Source of the DNA: DATMNR01 sp963702765
GTDB lineage: Bacteria; Chloroflexota; Ktedonobacteria; Ktedonobacterales; Ktedonobacteraceae
DNA length: 29,248 bases
Reading direction: 5' to 3'
Assembly: GCA_963702765.1 (NCBI GenBank)
Contig: CAVPEB010000076.1
Coordinates: forward strand, 1-29,248
Part shown: positions 8,125 to 15,514 of the stretch, piece by piece
How the letters are laid out: the number at the start of each line of letters is the position of its first letter
Position numbering within the stretch: the stretch's first letter is position 1
The notes under the pieces: model-generated
The model's input: only the letters and a program-made list of their open reading frames with translations
Told to the model about the DNA's origin: nothing
Database searches by the model: none
Translations under genes and position numbers: made by a program

Positions 8125-9205
8125 TCACCATATAATCATGTTGCGGATAACTTCCCCTCTCTCCGTCAACTCTATGGCTTCATTAATCTGTTCAGGCGCA
8201 AAACGGGCGGTAATGAGTTCGTCCAATTTGAGACGACCTTGCTGGTACAGGTCTACAAGCCTGGGTATATCCACACGTAGCCTCGTTGAGCCCATGAAAC
8301 TGCCAAAGATTCTTAGCCCCTTGTCAGCAATATCGACAACTGAGAGCGGAGCTGTCGCTCCCGAAGGCGGCATCCCAACTATGACAAGAGTTCCCGCCCT
8401 TCGCAAGAATGTCATCCCCTGGCTTACCGCAGTTGTGCTTCCAACAGTTACAAAGACATAGTCGGCTCCAAGCCCCCCGGTAAATTCACGAATAACCCGT
8501 CTTGCATCCTCGCGTCTGGCGTTAAGCGTATGTGTCGCTCCGAACATCTTCGCGGCAGCCAATTTCGTATCCAGAATGTCCATGGCAATGATCTTGCTGG
8601 CTCCTGCCAGGACTGCTCCTTGAACGGCATTCAATCCGACCCCACCCAATCCAATGACTACGACGCTATTACCAGGTCTGACCTGCCCCGTATTAACCAC
8701 GGCTCCAACACCCGTGATAACTCCACAGGCAAGCAGAGCGGCCTTTTCCAAGGGTATCGATTGTGGAACCTGGACAACCTGAGATTGATCAACAACGACA
8801 TATTCCGCGAAGGCGGCTGTCCTTATTCCTTGATAGATGAGATCCCCCTGTTTGGTATGCAGGCGGCTCTCCGTATCGAGCGCAAAGGCGCCATTACAAA
8901 GATTTGGCTGTCCCTGCACGCAGTAAAAACAGCGGCCACAGGATCGAAGAAGAGATACGACAACGTTATCTCCCGGAGGCAGCAAGCGATACATTTTCTC
9001 CGACTTCCTCAACAATACCTGCGGCTTCATGTCCGACCACAACAGGAAATTTTCCGTTCCAGTCTCCATGTAGAGCATGGATGTCGCTATGGCAGATGGC
9101 TGTTGCAACCAGGCGAACTTTTACTTCACCAGATTGTGGCGGGTCGATGTCGATATCTTCAATGATGAGAGGTTTCCCGGGTTCATAACACACTGCTGCT
9201 CTCAT
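8125..9205 (-). pseudogene. Zinc-dependent alcohol dehydrogenase, one frameshift
   Basis: Two overlapping frames together give a complete medium-chain dehydrogenase. The first part (9205 down to about 8985) holds the catalytic zinc ligands Cys38 (AICHSD) and His59-Glu60 (GHEAAG) and reads up to VEEVGENVS. The second part resumes at LLPPGDNVVVSLLRSCGRC, with the four structural-zinc cysteines (CGRCFYCVQGQPNLC), the Rossmann motif GLGGVG and the dinucleotide-binding Asp, through to the stop. The break is a single-base event near 8985-8990 (GTATCGCTTGCTGCC), not in a long homopolymer. If the shift is a sequencing error, the gene makes a normal enzyme of about 359 residues oxidising an alcohol or reducing an aldehyde with NAD(P). 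The start has AAGG 9 nt upstream. Confidence 0.85.
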
Positions 9206-9311
9206 TGTGTTTACCTTTTCCTTTCAATATAGCAATCAGACCGAAACATGTCGTCCTGCATGCAATCGTGCCATCCTGAACACACTCCCCTGTCATTCTG
9301 AACTCATTCAC

Positions 9312-9389
9312 TTGTCATTCTGAGCGTGAGCGAAGAATCTCGTTACGCGTCGACGCGATGAGATTCTTCGCTCACGCTCAGAATGACAA
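9312..9389. repeat. Long perfect inverted repeat (dispersed palindrome family)
   Basis: Two 30-base arms (9312-9341 and 9360-9389) are perfect inverted copies. The loop itself contains the perfect palindrome CGCGTCGACGCG (9346-9357). The arm core TGTCATTCTGAGCG recurs with variation at 17574-17645 and as a single arm at 13190-13219. Degenerate partial units (CATCCTGAAC, GTCATTCTGAAC) lie just upstream at about 9270-9310. It sits between the aminotransferase stop and the dehydrogenase start, both on the minus strand. Confidence 0.8.
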
Positions 9390-9436
9390 TTCAACGATCT
9401 GCATTTCAGGGGACTACGAGGCTCACCCCAACATTT

Positions 9437-10600
9437 TTACCGTAATTTGGCTAGCCTTTCGCCTGCTTCCTGAAGCATCTCGTCACTTTTACAAAAAGCA
9501 AAACGCACATTCCCATGTCCGATATGCGCATGTTCCTGGCTGTAAAATGATTCTGGTGGAATACAGGACACACCTATATCTTTGGTCAAATAGCGTGTAA
9601 ACTCCAATGGTGTTCCATCAAATACATCCGAATAATCTGCCATCACGAAATACGTACCCTCTGGTACATAGCTTTTCAATCCCGAGCCGTCGAGGGCGGT
9701 GAGTATCAACTGGCGTTTCTTCTCATACATAGTCTGGAAAGTTTCATAGTAGGAATCTGGCAAATTGAGCGCATACGCAATCGCTTCCTGTGAAGGGTGA
9801 TGTACCGAGAAGGTCACAAATTGATGCGCCCCCAATACAGCTTGCACAAGATCAGGAGAACCATACACCCAGCCGATTTTCCAGCCCGTCATACTGAACA
9901 ACTTCCCTGCGCTACTCACGGTTACCGTACGTTCAAACATACCCGGGAGCGTGGCAATAGGGATATGCTGCGCAGGGGCAAAGATTAAGTGCTCATACAC
10001 CTCATCGGCTATCACCGTCACGTCGTATTCGATGCATAGATCAGCAATCATGGTCAATTCCTGACGCGTAAAGACCCGCCCACTGGGGTTTTGTGGTGTG
10101 TTCAAAATGAGGGCACGTGTTTTCTTGCTGAAAGCCGAGCGCAATTCGTCTGCATCGAGTGTCCAGGTGGGAGGATGCAAGGGCACGCAAACCGGTATGG
10201 CGTTTGCCATCAGGATATTTGGCATATACGAATCATAGAACGGCTCGATCACAATTACCTCATCACCGGGATCGACAAGCCCCAGGATGGCAGAGAAGAT
10301 GCCTTCAGTCGCGCCAGACGTGACAACTACACCATTTGTTGGATCGATCTCTAAGTCGTAAAAGCGTGCAGCATGACTTGCGATTGCCTGGCGAAGAGAA
10401 GCTGTTCCAGAACCAGGTGCATACTGGTTATACTGGCCTGCCTGCGCTGCCTGCACCATTTGCGCCACGATATCCGGCGGTGTATCAAAGTCAGGCTTTC
10501 CCTGTCCAAGATTCAATGCATTATATTGCTGCGCAAGCATATTTATTTCGGTGAAGACGGTTGTGCCAAAGGTTGAGATACGACGAGCAGGAGTGGGCAT
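9437..10600 (-). CDS. PLP-dependent class I/II aminotransferase
   Basis: The 387-residue protein is a fold-type I aminotransferase. It shows NLGQGKPDFDTPP at the N terminus, NTPQNPSGRVF around residue 168-177 (carboxylate- and PLP-binding Asn), the PLP-pyridine Asp199 in IADEVYEHLIF, and the Schiff-base Lys233 in SSAGKLFSMTGWKIGW, with RFAFCKSDE near the C terminus carrying the substrate-binding Arg. The overall pattern is closest to the kynurenine/glutamine transaminase and methionine aminotransferase (YbdL-like) group; DapC-like succinyldiaminopimelate aminotransferases are the main alternative. The start has AAAGGA upstream. A TATAAT element lies at 10649-10654 on the minus strand, but its -35 partner is poor. 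Confidence 0.88.
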   Translation of the reverse strand: MPTPARRISTFGTTVFTEINMLAQQYNALNLGQGKPDFDTPPDIVAQMVQAAQAGQYNQYAPGSGTASLRQAIASHAARFYDLEIDPTNGVVVTSGATEGIFSAILGLVDPGDEVIVIEPFYDSYMPNILMANAIPVCVPLHPPTWTLDADELRSAFSKKTRALILNTPQNPSGRVFTRQELTMIADLCIEYDVTVIADEVYEHLIFAPAQHIPIATLPGMFERTVTVSSAGKLFSMTGWKIGWVYGSPDLVQAVLGAHQFVTFSVHHPSQEAIAYALNLPDSYYETFQTMYEKKRQLILTALDGSGLKSYVPEGTYFVMADYSDVFDGTPLEFTRYLTKDIGVSCIPPESFYSQEHAHIGHGNVRFAFCKSDEMLQEAGERLAKLR

Positions 10601-10683
10601 AAAGCAGCGTTCCTTTCAATCTACCTGATAGGATGAGTAATTGCGGGTATTATACAACAAGGCACGGAGAGGGTGTGAACTGG

Positions 10684-10697
10684 TTGGTTGCAACCAA
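10684..10697. promoter_or_regulatory. Perfect 14-bp palindrome, possible operator
   Basis: TTGGTTG/CAACCAA forms a perfect dyad without a spacer between the divergent aminotransferase gene and the cysteine-rich mini-gene. It lies just upstream of both candidate promoters, a place where a dimeric regulator could act on either. No regulator is encoded next to it. Confidence 0.4.
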
Positions 10698-10737
10698 TCG
10701 ACCTGCGTCGCTTTCGTTCACCAACATTCGCTTTTGA

Positions 10738-10766
10738 TTGACAACCAGTTCCATAGCATTTACAAT
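10738..10766 (+). promoter_or_regulatory. Near-consensus sigma70 promoter for the Cys-rich peptide gene
   Basis: TTGACA (10738-10743), a 17-nt spacer and TACAAT (10761-10766) make one of the best promoter matches in the window. Transcription would start near 10773, giving a leader of about 54 bases before the mini-gene at 10827, and could continue into the gene at 11115. Confidence 0.7.
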
Positions 10767-10826
10767 AGCGTAGGATCCTGCAAATAACAGAGGCAGGAAA
10801 CACACCAAGTTTGAGGGGATAGATAC

Positions 10827-10964
10827 ATGAAGCAACGTATACCAGTAAATTCAGAAGATAATCAGCTTTTTTTACACCGTAATCTTCAGCCGATGTTCAT
10901 GAATTGTTGTCGCCCCCTCGATTGTTCCTCCACACACAACCTGAGTTGTTGTCCTCTTTGCTAG
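10827..10964 (+). CDS. Cysteine-rich 45-residue peptide (leader peptide or peptide product)
   Basis: The ATG at 10827 follows a strong ribosome site (GAGGGG, about 8 nt upstream) and a near-consensus promoter. The N-terminal 26 residues are polar and carry no cysteine (MKQRIPVNSEDNQLFLHRNL and on). The last 19 residues hold six cysteines in the pattern CC-x4-C-x7-CC-x2-C and end on Cys just before TAG. There is no membrane segment or secretion signal. Two readings are possible: a leader-like precursor with a Cys-rich core, or a regulatory upstream ORF whose Cys-Cys codons sense charged tRNA-Cys. No lanthipeptide or other modification enzyme is adjacent; the next gene, 150 bases downstream, is of unknown family. 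It is unlike any family I can name. Confidence 0.5.
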   Translation: MKQRIPVNSEDNQLFLHRNLQPMFMNCCRPLDCSSTHNLSCCPLC

Positions 10965-11114
10965 TTTATTCACCAACGACTCACTGATAGTCACTACTGC
11001 TCAATACCAACAGTGCACTATCCACTCGCATTTCTGTATGCTTTTTACCCATAAGCCTCAACTCAAGAAGAGTTGTACATCCGGTTTTACGTGCTTAAGA
11101 GGAGAACACATAGT

Positions 11115-11639
11115 ATGACTTCAATCTTGTACGAGGTCTTTCCCGTAACATTAGTATCTAAGCAAGTTGCGCTCATTCGACATCATCAAGAGGAGAATTT
11201 TTCTCCCTGGATGATCCCAAATCTTCCCAATACTCACCCCAACGAAATTGTTGTGAACCACCTGGTTTCCTTTTTTGATGATATATTTGATCTTGCTCAC
11301 ACGATTGTCCACTCAACTTCATGGCGCTATGAAAACGAAGACGACCATGTGATCCTCACATATCTAGCAGTACTTCCACAAGGACGCTGGCTTGATCAGT
11401 TGGTGAAGGCTCAACGTATTTACATAGAATTGATCGGAAAACTAGAAACCCATTACGGCGACCAACTTTTCCCTCCATTACAGCTTGATCGATGTAATGT
11501 ATTAGCTCACGCACTTGATCACCTTGCCTCACTCAGTACATATGATCATGCTATCCAGGAAGTACTTGAGCCTGAATGGAGAGAAGTATTGAGACCGAGA
11601 TTGCCAAAGTCGGCTGGATGCTTGCAGAGGTACACTTGA
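11115..11639 (+). CDS. Uncharacterised protein with HSTSWRYE motif
   Basis: The 174-residue protein is soluble and has the segment IVHSTSWRYENEDDHVILTYLAVLP in the middle and a VLAHALDHLASL helix toward the C terminus. I recall similar 'HSTSWR...LTY' proteins from actinobacteria and Chloroflexota but no known function. The ATG at 11115 follows AAGAGGAG (10-nt spacing). The last 15 residues look less natural than an alternative reading: a one-base shift near 11585-11600 would continue as KVGWMLAEVHLIIDLLALC to a stop at 11663-11665, so the 3' end may be affected by a frameshift. In the annotated frame its TGA directly abuts the stop of the convergent methyltransferase (TGATCA). Confidence 0.6.
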   Translation: MTSILYEVFPVTLVSKQVALIRHHQEENFSPWMIPNLPNTHPNEIVVNHLVSFFDDIFDLAHTIVHSTSWRYENEDDHVILTYLAVLPQGRWLDQLVKAQRIYIELIGKLETHYGDQLFPPLQLDRCNVLAHALDHLASLSTYDHAIQEVLEPEWREVLRPRLPKSAGCLQRYT

Positions 11640-12378
11640 TCATTGATCTGCTTGCCCTATGCTAATTCTTCCGAGTACAAATCCAAGCGACCGAAACTTC
11701 GTTCCTCCAGTTTCGATCTGCGAAAACCCAACCTCTTTCATCACTGGCGGAAGATTTTGTATAAATCCCATTTCTTTGCCAGCATGGAGAAGTTGAGCTA
11801 AAAAGGCATGGCTACCCTGCTGCGATGTATGTCTTTTATGTGTTTTCTCGCTCTGCTGTGGAAGAAAATCGAGTATAAGCAGTCGGCCCCCTGGCTTAAG
11901 CACGCGAGCAATTTCGGCAAGTCCTTGACGCTTGAGTTCCTCAGGCAGATGGTGCATCATCAAACTACTGAGAACGACATCGAACGAGTCGTCAGGAAAA
12001 GCAAGCTTCTCGATCAAACCAACCTGAAAATCGATGGCAAGGTTGCGCTTTGCTGCTTTGCTGCGAGCAACGGTGATCATCTGCGGCGCAGCATCTATGC
12101 CATACACCTCCCCGGATTTGCCAACGCGCTCCCTGGCTAACCTGGTTAATGTTCCAGTGCCACATCCAACATCTAGTACTGACTCTCCTGCATGCAATTG
12201 GGCCAGATCAAGGGTCATGCGTCGTATAGACTGCTCCCTCCCAAAGAGAGAGAAACACTACCACATAATCATAGAACCATGCCCATGTGATAATGCGTCC
12301 TTTTGTCTGTGAGGTAGACTCTTCTTCCTTGTGTTTGTTGCTGTGCTGAATTCCCAGGTGCCTTCTAAGTAATAACAT
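11640..12378 (-). pseudogene. Class I SAM-dependent methyltransferase, one frameshift
   Basis: The main part reads MTLDLAQLHAGESVLDVGCGTGTLTRLA with SAM motif I (VLDVGCGTG), the acidic end of strand 2 (YGIDAAPQMI), FPDDSFDVVLSSLMMHHLPEE and RVLKPGGRLLILDF, all typical of UbiE/type 11 methyltransferases. Upstream, another frame supplies the usual N-terminal helix (TKGRIITWAWFYDYVVVFLSL). The two join if one base is skipped at CTCTTTGGGAGG near 12236-12242, giving FLSL-GREQSIRRMTLDLAQL, so the gene is complete but frameshifted. The start is the ATG at 12378, preceded by AAAGGAAAAAG. A TetR-type gene diverges from it and may repress it. The methyl acceptor is unknown. Confidence 0.8.
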
Positions 12379-12413
12379 TGATCTTTTTCCTTTCAAGAAG
12401 ATATACTGTTCTG

Positions 12414-12434
12414 TAATGAACATATTGTTCGTTA
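12414..12434. promoter_or_regulatory. Candidate TetR operator
   Basis: TAATGAACA-TAT-TGTTCGTTA forms two 9-base arms with one mismatch around a 3-base centre. It lies between the divergent methyltransferase and TetR genes, about 35 bases upstream of the methyltransferase start. This is the usual position for autoregulated TetR operators. Confidence 0.5.
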
Positions 12435-12538
12435 TTTCAAGTATGCGTGAGAAATGAACTTGTGTCAATCATCAATCGAGCGCAAATGTCCATTACAGCA
12501 CATATGGCCTCGATTGTACGGAAAAGAGGAAGAACAGA

Positions 12539-13118
12539 TTGAAGCAACATAAGCAGGATCGCCGCTCCCAACGCACATACCACCTTGTTAGCAGAGCCAT
12601 GATGGAGCTGCTATCAGAGACACCCTATGACGCAATCACAGTGCAAGACATTCTCGAACGGGCAAATATTGGTCGCTCCACGTTTTATGCCCATTACTAC
12701 GATAAAGAAGATGTGCTGGCAAGTATTACTGAACAGATGCTCGATTTATTTAGCCAGGGCATGCGGCAGGCAGAAGAATGGACCCGAACTTTTGCCGGGC
12801 TTTGAGCTGTTTCGACATGCGAAACAGATGCACCAGCAGTTCCAAGTTTTGTTGAAAGGGCATGGTGGAGAAGTGCTCTTAAAAACGGCGCGGACTCTCT
12901 TAAGCAAAAACATCGAACAGAACCTGGCATCGACCTTGTCAGAAAAAAGCTCCTCTTCCGTTCCACTTGAAGTAGTATCCCAGTACCTGGCAGGAGCCTT
13001 TCTAAATCTCCTTAAATGGTGGATTGTGGCAGAGATGCCTTATTCGCCTGAACGGATGGATGAGATGTTCCAGCAACTGGCTATGCCAGGTGTGTGGGCA
13101 ATAGTAGGAGAGAACTGA
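12539..13118 (+). pseudogene. TetR/AcrR family transcriptional regulator, one frameshift
   Basis: The N-terminal part is a textbook TetR DNA-binding domain (AMMELLSETPYDAITVQDILERANIGRSTFYAHYYDKEDVLASI). It stops early after EEWTRTFAGL in the first frame. The following frame continues at PELLPGFELFRHAKQMHQQFQVLLKGHGG and runs to a stop at 13118 with helical ligand-domain sequence ending in a WWIVAEMPYSPERMDEMFQQL segment common in TetR C-terminal domains. One base near 12785-12800 (ACTTTTGCCGGGC) therefore separates the halves. The start is a TTG with AGAGGAAG upstream. It most likely controls the divergent methyltransferase gene through the palindrome at 12414-12434. Confidence 0.82.
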
Positions 13119-13189
13119 AAAGAGCAGTGTCTCCAAAGTATTCGCTGCACAGGTTGGCCAGAACACAGTGGAATGGAGCACACCCGCTT

Positions 13190-13219
13190 GAGATTCTTCG
13201 CTGATGCTTAGAATGACAA
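13190..13219. repeat. Single arm of the dispersed palindrome family
   Basis: This 30-base stretch matches the right arm at 9360-9389 with three mismatches (GAGATTCTTCGCT.A.GCT.AGAATGACAA). No opposing arm is found, so it is a solo or decayed copy downstream of the TetR gene. Confidence 0.6.
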
Positions 13220-13408
13220 TGGGCAGCAGCTTCGTCTCTCCTCGCCTGAAGTTGCAATATATTGGAATCAATGATTTGAGAAGATCGAGTTCAATATTGA
13301 CGTTGCCAAAGAGGGGTGCTAGCATAGACTTGCAATAAGACAAACCTCGCACGTAAAATAGTTGCTGGCATAGCCAGCAAAGACAATAAAGGAGATCATA
13401 GCTAGTTC

Positions 13409-13437
13409 TTGACAAAGTACGCAAAGGTGTGTAAGAT
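13409..13437 (+). promoter_or_regulatory. IS607 promoter, apparently leaderless
   Basis: TTGACA (13409-13414), 17 nt, TAAGAT (13432-13437). A start site 6-7 bases after the -10 box would fall at the ATG at 13444, leaving no 5' leader. No ribosome site lies between the promoter and the gene. Confidence 0.6.
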
Positions 13438-13443
13438 ATGCAT

Positions 13444-14070
13444 ATGTATACACCTAGCGAATTTGGGAAGAGGATCCGTGTTTCCGTGAAGACCCTGCAA
13501 CGATGGGATCGACAGGGGGTACTCAAAGCCCATCGAACAGCGACCAACCGGCGGTATTATACCCAGGAAGACGTGGCCGCCATCTTGCCCCAGGAAGCTG
13601 CGACCAAGCGACGAACAGTTGGCTATTGCCGGGTGTCCAGTGTGGCGCAAAAGCCGGATCTGGAGAACCAGCGCAGGATGCTCGCCGAGTGGTGCTCCGC
13701 CAATGGATATGTCGTCGATGAATGGATTGCAGAAATTGGCGGGGGACTCAATTTCAAGCGCAAGCAGTTTCTCGGACTCATCGATGCGATCATTGCTGGG
13801 GAAATCGCGCTGCTGCTCATTGCCCACAAAGACCGACTGGCTCGTTTTGGATGGAGCTTGCTCGTTCACCTCTGTGAGATGCATGGCTGCCGACTGGTGG
13901 TGATGAATACCGAGCAGCTTTCCCCTGAGCAAGAGCTCGTGCAAGATTTGATCACGATTACGCATTGTTTTAGCTCACGATTGTATGGACTGCGCACCTA
14001 CCGCAAAGCGCTTGAGAAGGCACTCACAGATGAAAAAGGCACACAAAATCCGCATGAACCCTACTGCTGA
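13444..14070 (+). CDS. tnpA: IS607 family serine recombinase
   Basis: The 208-residue protein starts with a MerR-type winged helix domain (YTPSEFGKRIRVSVKTLQRW...RRYYTQEDV) that binds the element ends. A serine-resolvase catalytic domain follows: nucleophile Ser65 in GYCRVSS, the QKPDLENQRRML helix, and the conserved HKDRLARFGW arginine motif. It cuts and rejoins DNA through a 5' phosphoserine link and moves the element by a circular intermediate. I prefer the ATG at 13444 (MYTPSEFG) over 13438 because it matches the family start and the predicted transcription start. The last 41 bases overlap tnpB. Confidence 0.93.
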   Translation: MYTPSEFGKRIRVSVKTLQRWDRQGVLKAHRTATNRRYYTQEDVAAILPQEAATKRRTVGYCRVSSVAQKPDLENQRRMLAEWCSANGYVVDEWIAEIGGGLNFKRKQFLGLIDAIIAGEIALLLIAHKDRLARFGWSLLVHLCEMHGCRLVVMNTEQLSPEQELVQDLITITHCFSSRLYGLRTYRKALEKALTDEKGTQNPHEPYC

Positions 14071-15322
14071 GCAGGTGGAGTACCTCAAGCGTGCTTGTGG
14101 CACCAGGCGCTTCGTGTACAACTGGGGACGAGAGCACTGGGAAGCAGAGTATCAGGCCTACAAGGCTGAGCAGGAAACCATTCCTGCAGCTGAGCGCAAG
14201 CTGCGATCCCCCAACGCGATGGCGCTGAAGTCGCAGTTCCATGCGATTCGAGAACGGGACTATCCCTGGACGTATGACGTGACCAAGTGCGTGGTGGAAG
14301 GGGCTTTTGACGATCTGGACAAGGCGTATGCCAACTTCTTTGCGGGGCGCGCCGAGTACCCGAAGTACAAGAAGAAGGGCAAATCGCGCGAGTCGTTTTA
14401 TCTCTCGAACGATAAATTCGTCGTGGGCAGTCACTGGATCTCCATCCCTGGACTCGGCCGCTTCCTGCTGGATACCCAGAAGATCGAGAAGGGACGAGGA
14501 AAGCTGAGGCGCAAGCTCGGGACAGTCAATCTTTCGGAAAAGGTGCGCTTTATCGAGGAACGGAAGGCCTCTTTCCCTACCAAGAAACGGAACCGGCGCA
14601 AACAGGCGCTCTGTCATCAAGTCAAGATGATGGGTGCGACGGTGTCCTGTGAGGCCGGGCACTGGTACATCAGCATTCAAGTCGATATCAAGAAAGCCCT
14701 GCCTCCGACCCCTCAACCCGTTGTTGGAGTAGATGTGGGCTTGAAGCAAGCTGCCGTGGTCTCCGATGGACGACGACTTGAGAACCAAAAGCCGCTCGCG
14801 GTCCATCTCAAGAGGCTCGGTACCTTGCAACGAAGGCTTTCGAGGAAGAAAAAAAGGAAAGACCCTGAAACCGGCAGAACCACCTTCAGCCGCAACTATG
14901 AAAAACAACGGCTCAAGGTCGCCCGCAAGCATCAGCAAATCGCTGCCATCCGGGCCGATGTGCAGCACAAATTCACTACGGAACTGGCACGCACGTGTGG
15001 CGCGATCGGCATCGAGGATCTGCACATCCTGGGGATGATGGCGAACCGGAAGCTGGCTCGTGCGGTCGCAGATGCGGCGATGGGGCAATTGCTCACCTTC
15101 TTGAAGAACAAGATGGCATCGGCAGGAGGTCAGGTCTTCATCGCTTCCCGCTGGTTTCCCTCCACCAAACGCTGTTCGGGCTGTGGGCACGTGAAAAAGC
15201 GCATGCCGCTGAAGCATCGCACCTATCAGTGTTTGGCCTGTGGGCTGGTGATTGATCGAGATCTCAACGCCGCATTAAATCTTGCTCGGTGTGCACAAGA
15301 CATGCTTCGCCAACCGGCTTAA
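14030..15322 (+). CDS. tnpB: IS607-associated TnpB RNA-guided nuclease
   Basis: The 430-residue protein begins with the helix-turn-helix OrfB start (KKAHKIRMNPTAEQVEYLKRACGTRRFVYNW). It has a complete RuvC active site: Asp235 in VVGVDVGLKQAAV, Glu329 in GIEDLHILGMM and Asp411 in IDRDLNAALNL, with a CSGCG...CLACG zinc finger between. It would use an RNA from the element's right end to cut target DNA and favour retention of the IS. The ATG at 14030 has GAGAAGG 9 nt upstream inside tnpA, so the two genes are translated together. It differs strongly from the TnpB at 3931 and represents a separate lineage. The long antisense frame opposite this gene is a shadow. Confidence 0.93.
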   Translation: MKKAHKIRMNPTAEQVEYLKRACGTRRFVYNWGREHWEAEYQAYKAEQETIPAAERKLRSPNAMALKSQFHAIRERDYPWTYDVTKCVVEGAFDDLDKAYANFFAGRAEYPKYKKKGKSRESFYLSNDKFVVGSHWISIPGLGRFLLDTQKIEKGRGKLRRKLGTVNLSEKVRFIEERKASFPTKKRNRRKQALCHQVKMMGATVSCEAGHWYISIQVDIKKALPPTPQPVVGVDVGLKQAAVVSDGRRLENQKPLAVHLKRLGTLQRRLSRKKKRKDPETGRTTFSRNYEKQRLKVARKHQQIAAIRADVQHKFTTELARTCGAIGIEDLHILGMMANRKLARAVADAAMGQLLTFLKNKMASAGGQVFIASRWFPSTKRCSGCGHVKKRMPLKHRTYQCLACGLVIDRDLNAALNLARCAQDMLRQPA

Positions 15323-15475
15323 CAGTTGGCCGTCCTGGGTAGTGGCTACGACCGATGACGTAAAAGCGCCTGTGGAGCGGATGTGAGACCGAAACGGGAG
15401 GGCTGATCCAAAGGTTCCCGTGCCATGGCAACCCGCGAGGAAGCAGGAACAACTGACCGCTCATGAGTGTTCTGT
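15323..15475 (+). ncRNA. Candidate omega RNA / right end of the IS607 element
   Basis: The 3' flank of tnpB is structured and non-coding. GCCAAC (15309-15314) pairs with GTTGGC (15325-15330) across the tnpB stop codon, and ACGGGA/TCCCGT pair around 15393-15422. A TGCCATGGCA palindrome follows. By analogy with known TnpB elements the guide segment would begin at the right transposon border and read into the upstream region of the next gene. The border itself is not resolved. Confidence 0.4.
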
Positions 15476-15514
15476 ACACTTGTGAGTATGAGAAAGGTAG
15501 CAGATAGTATACGT

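Larger units (their letters stand above)
13119..13443. other. Intergenic stretch with IS607 left flank
   Basis: About 325 bases contain the solo palindrome arm (13190-13219) and then the left flank and left end of the IS607-type element. The end cannot be placed exactly but is probably within 13380-13430. No gene is supported here. Confidence 0.45.
13400..15475 (+). mobile_element. IS607-type insertion element (tnpA-tnpB)
   Basis: A serine recombinase with an N-terminal MerR-like helix-turn-helix is followed by an overlapping tnpB, the classic IS607 gene order. Ends are approximate: IS607 elements have no terminal inverted repeats and make no target duplication, so boundaries cannot be read from one copy. 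The right end must lie before the oxidoreductase gene that starts at about 15515. Both genes are intact, so the element may still be active. Confidence 0.8.

Noticed and set aside
13444..13620. Separate MerR-type regulator gene
   Set aside because: The winged helix is the N-terminal DNA-binding domain of the IS607 serine recombinase and is in the same frame.
14024..15217. 397-codon open frame on the minus strand
   Set aside because: It lies wholly opposite the IS607 tnpB, which has a complete motif set. The minus-strand product has no recognisable motif and is a codon-bias shadow.
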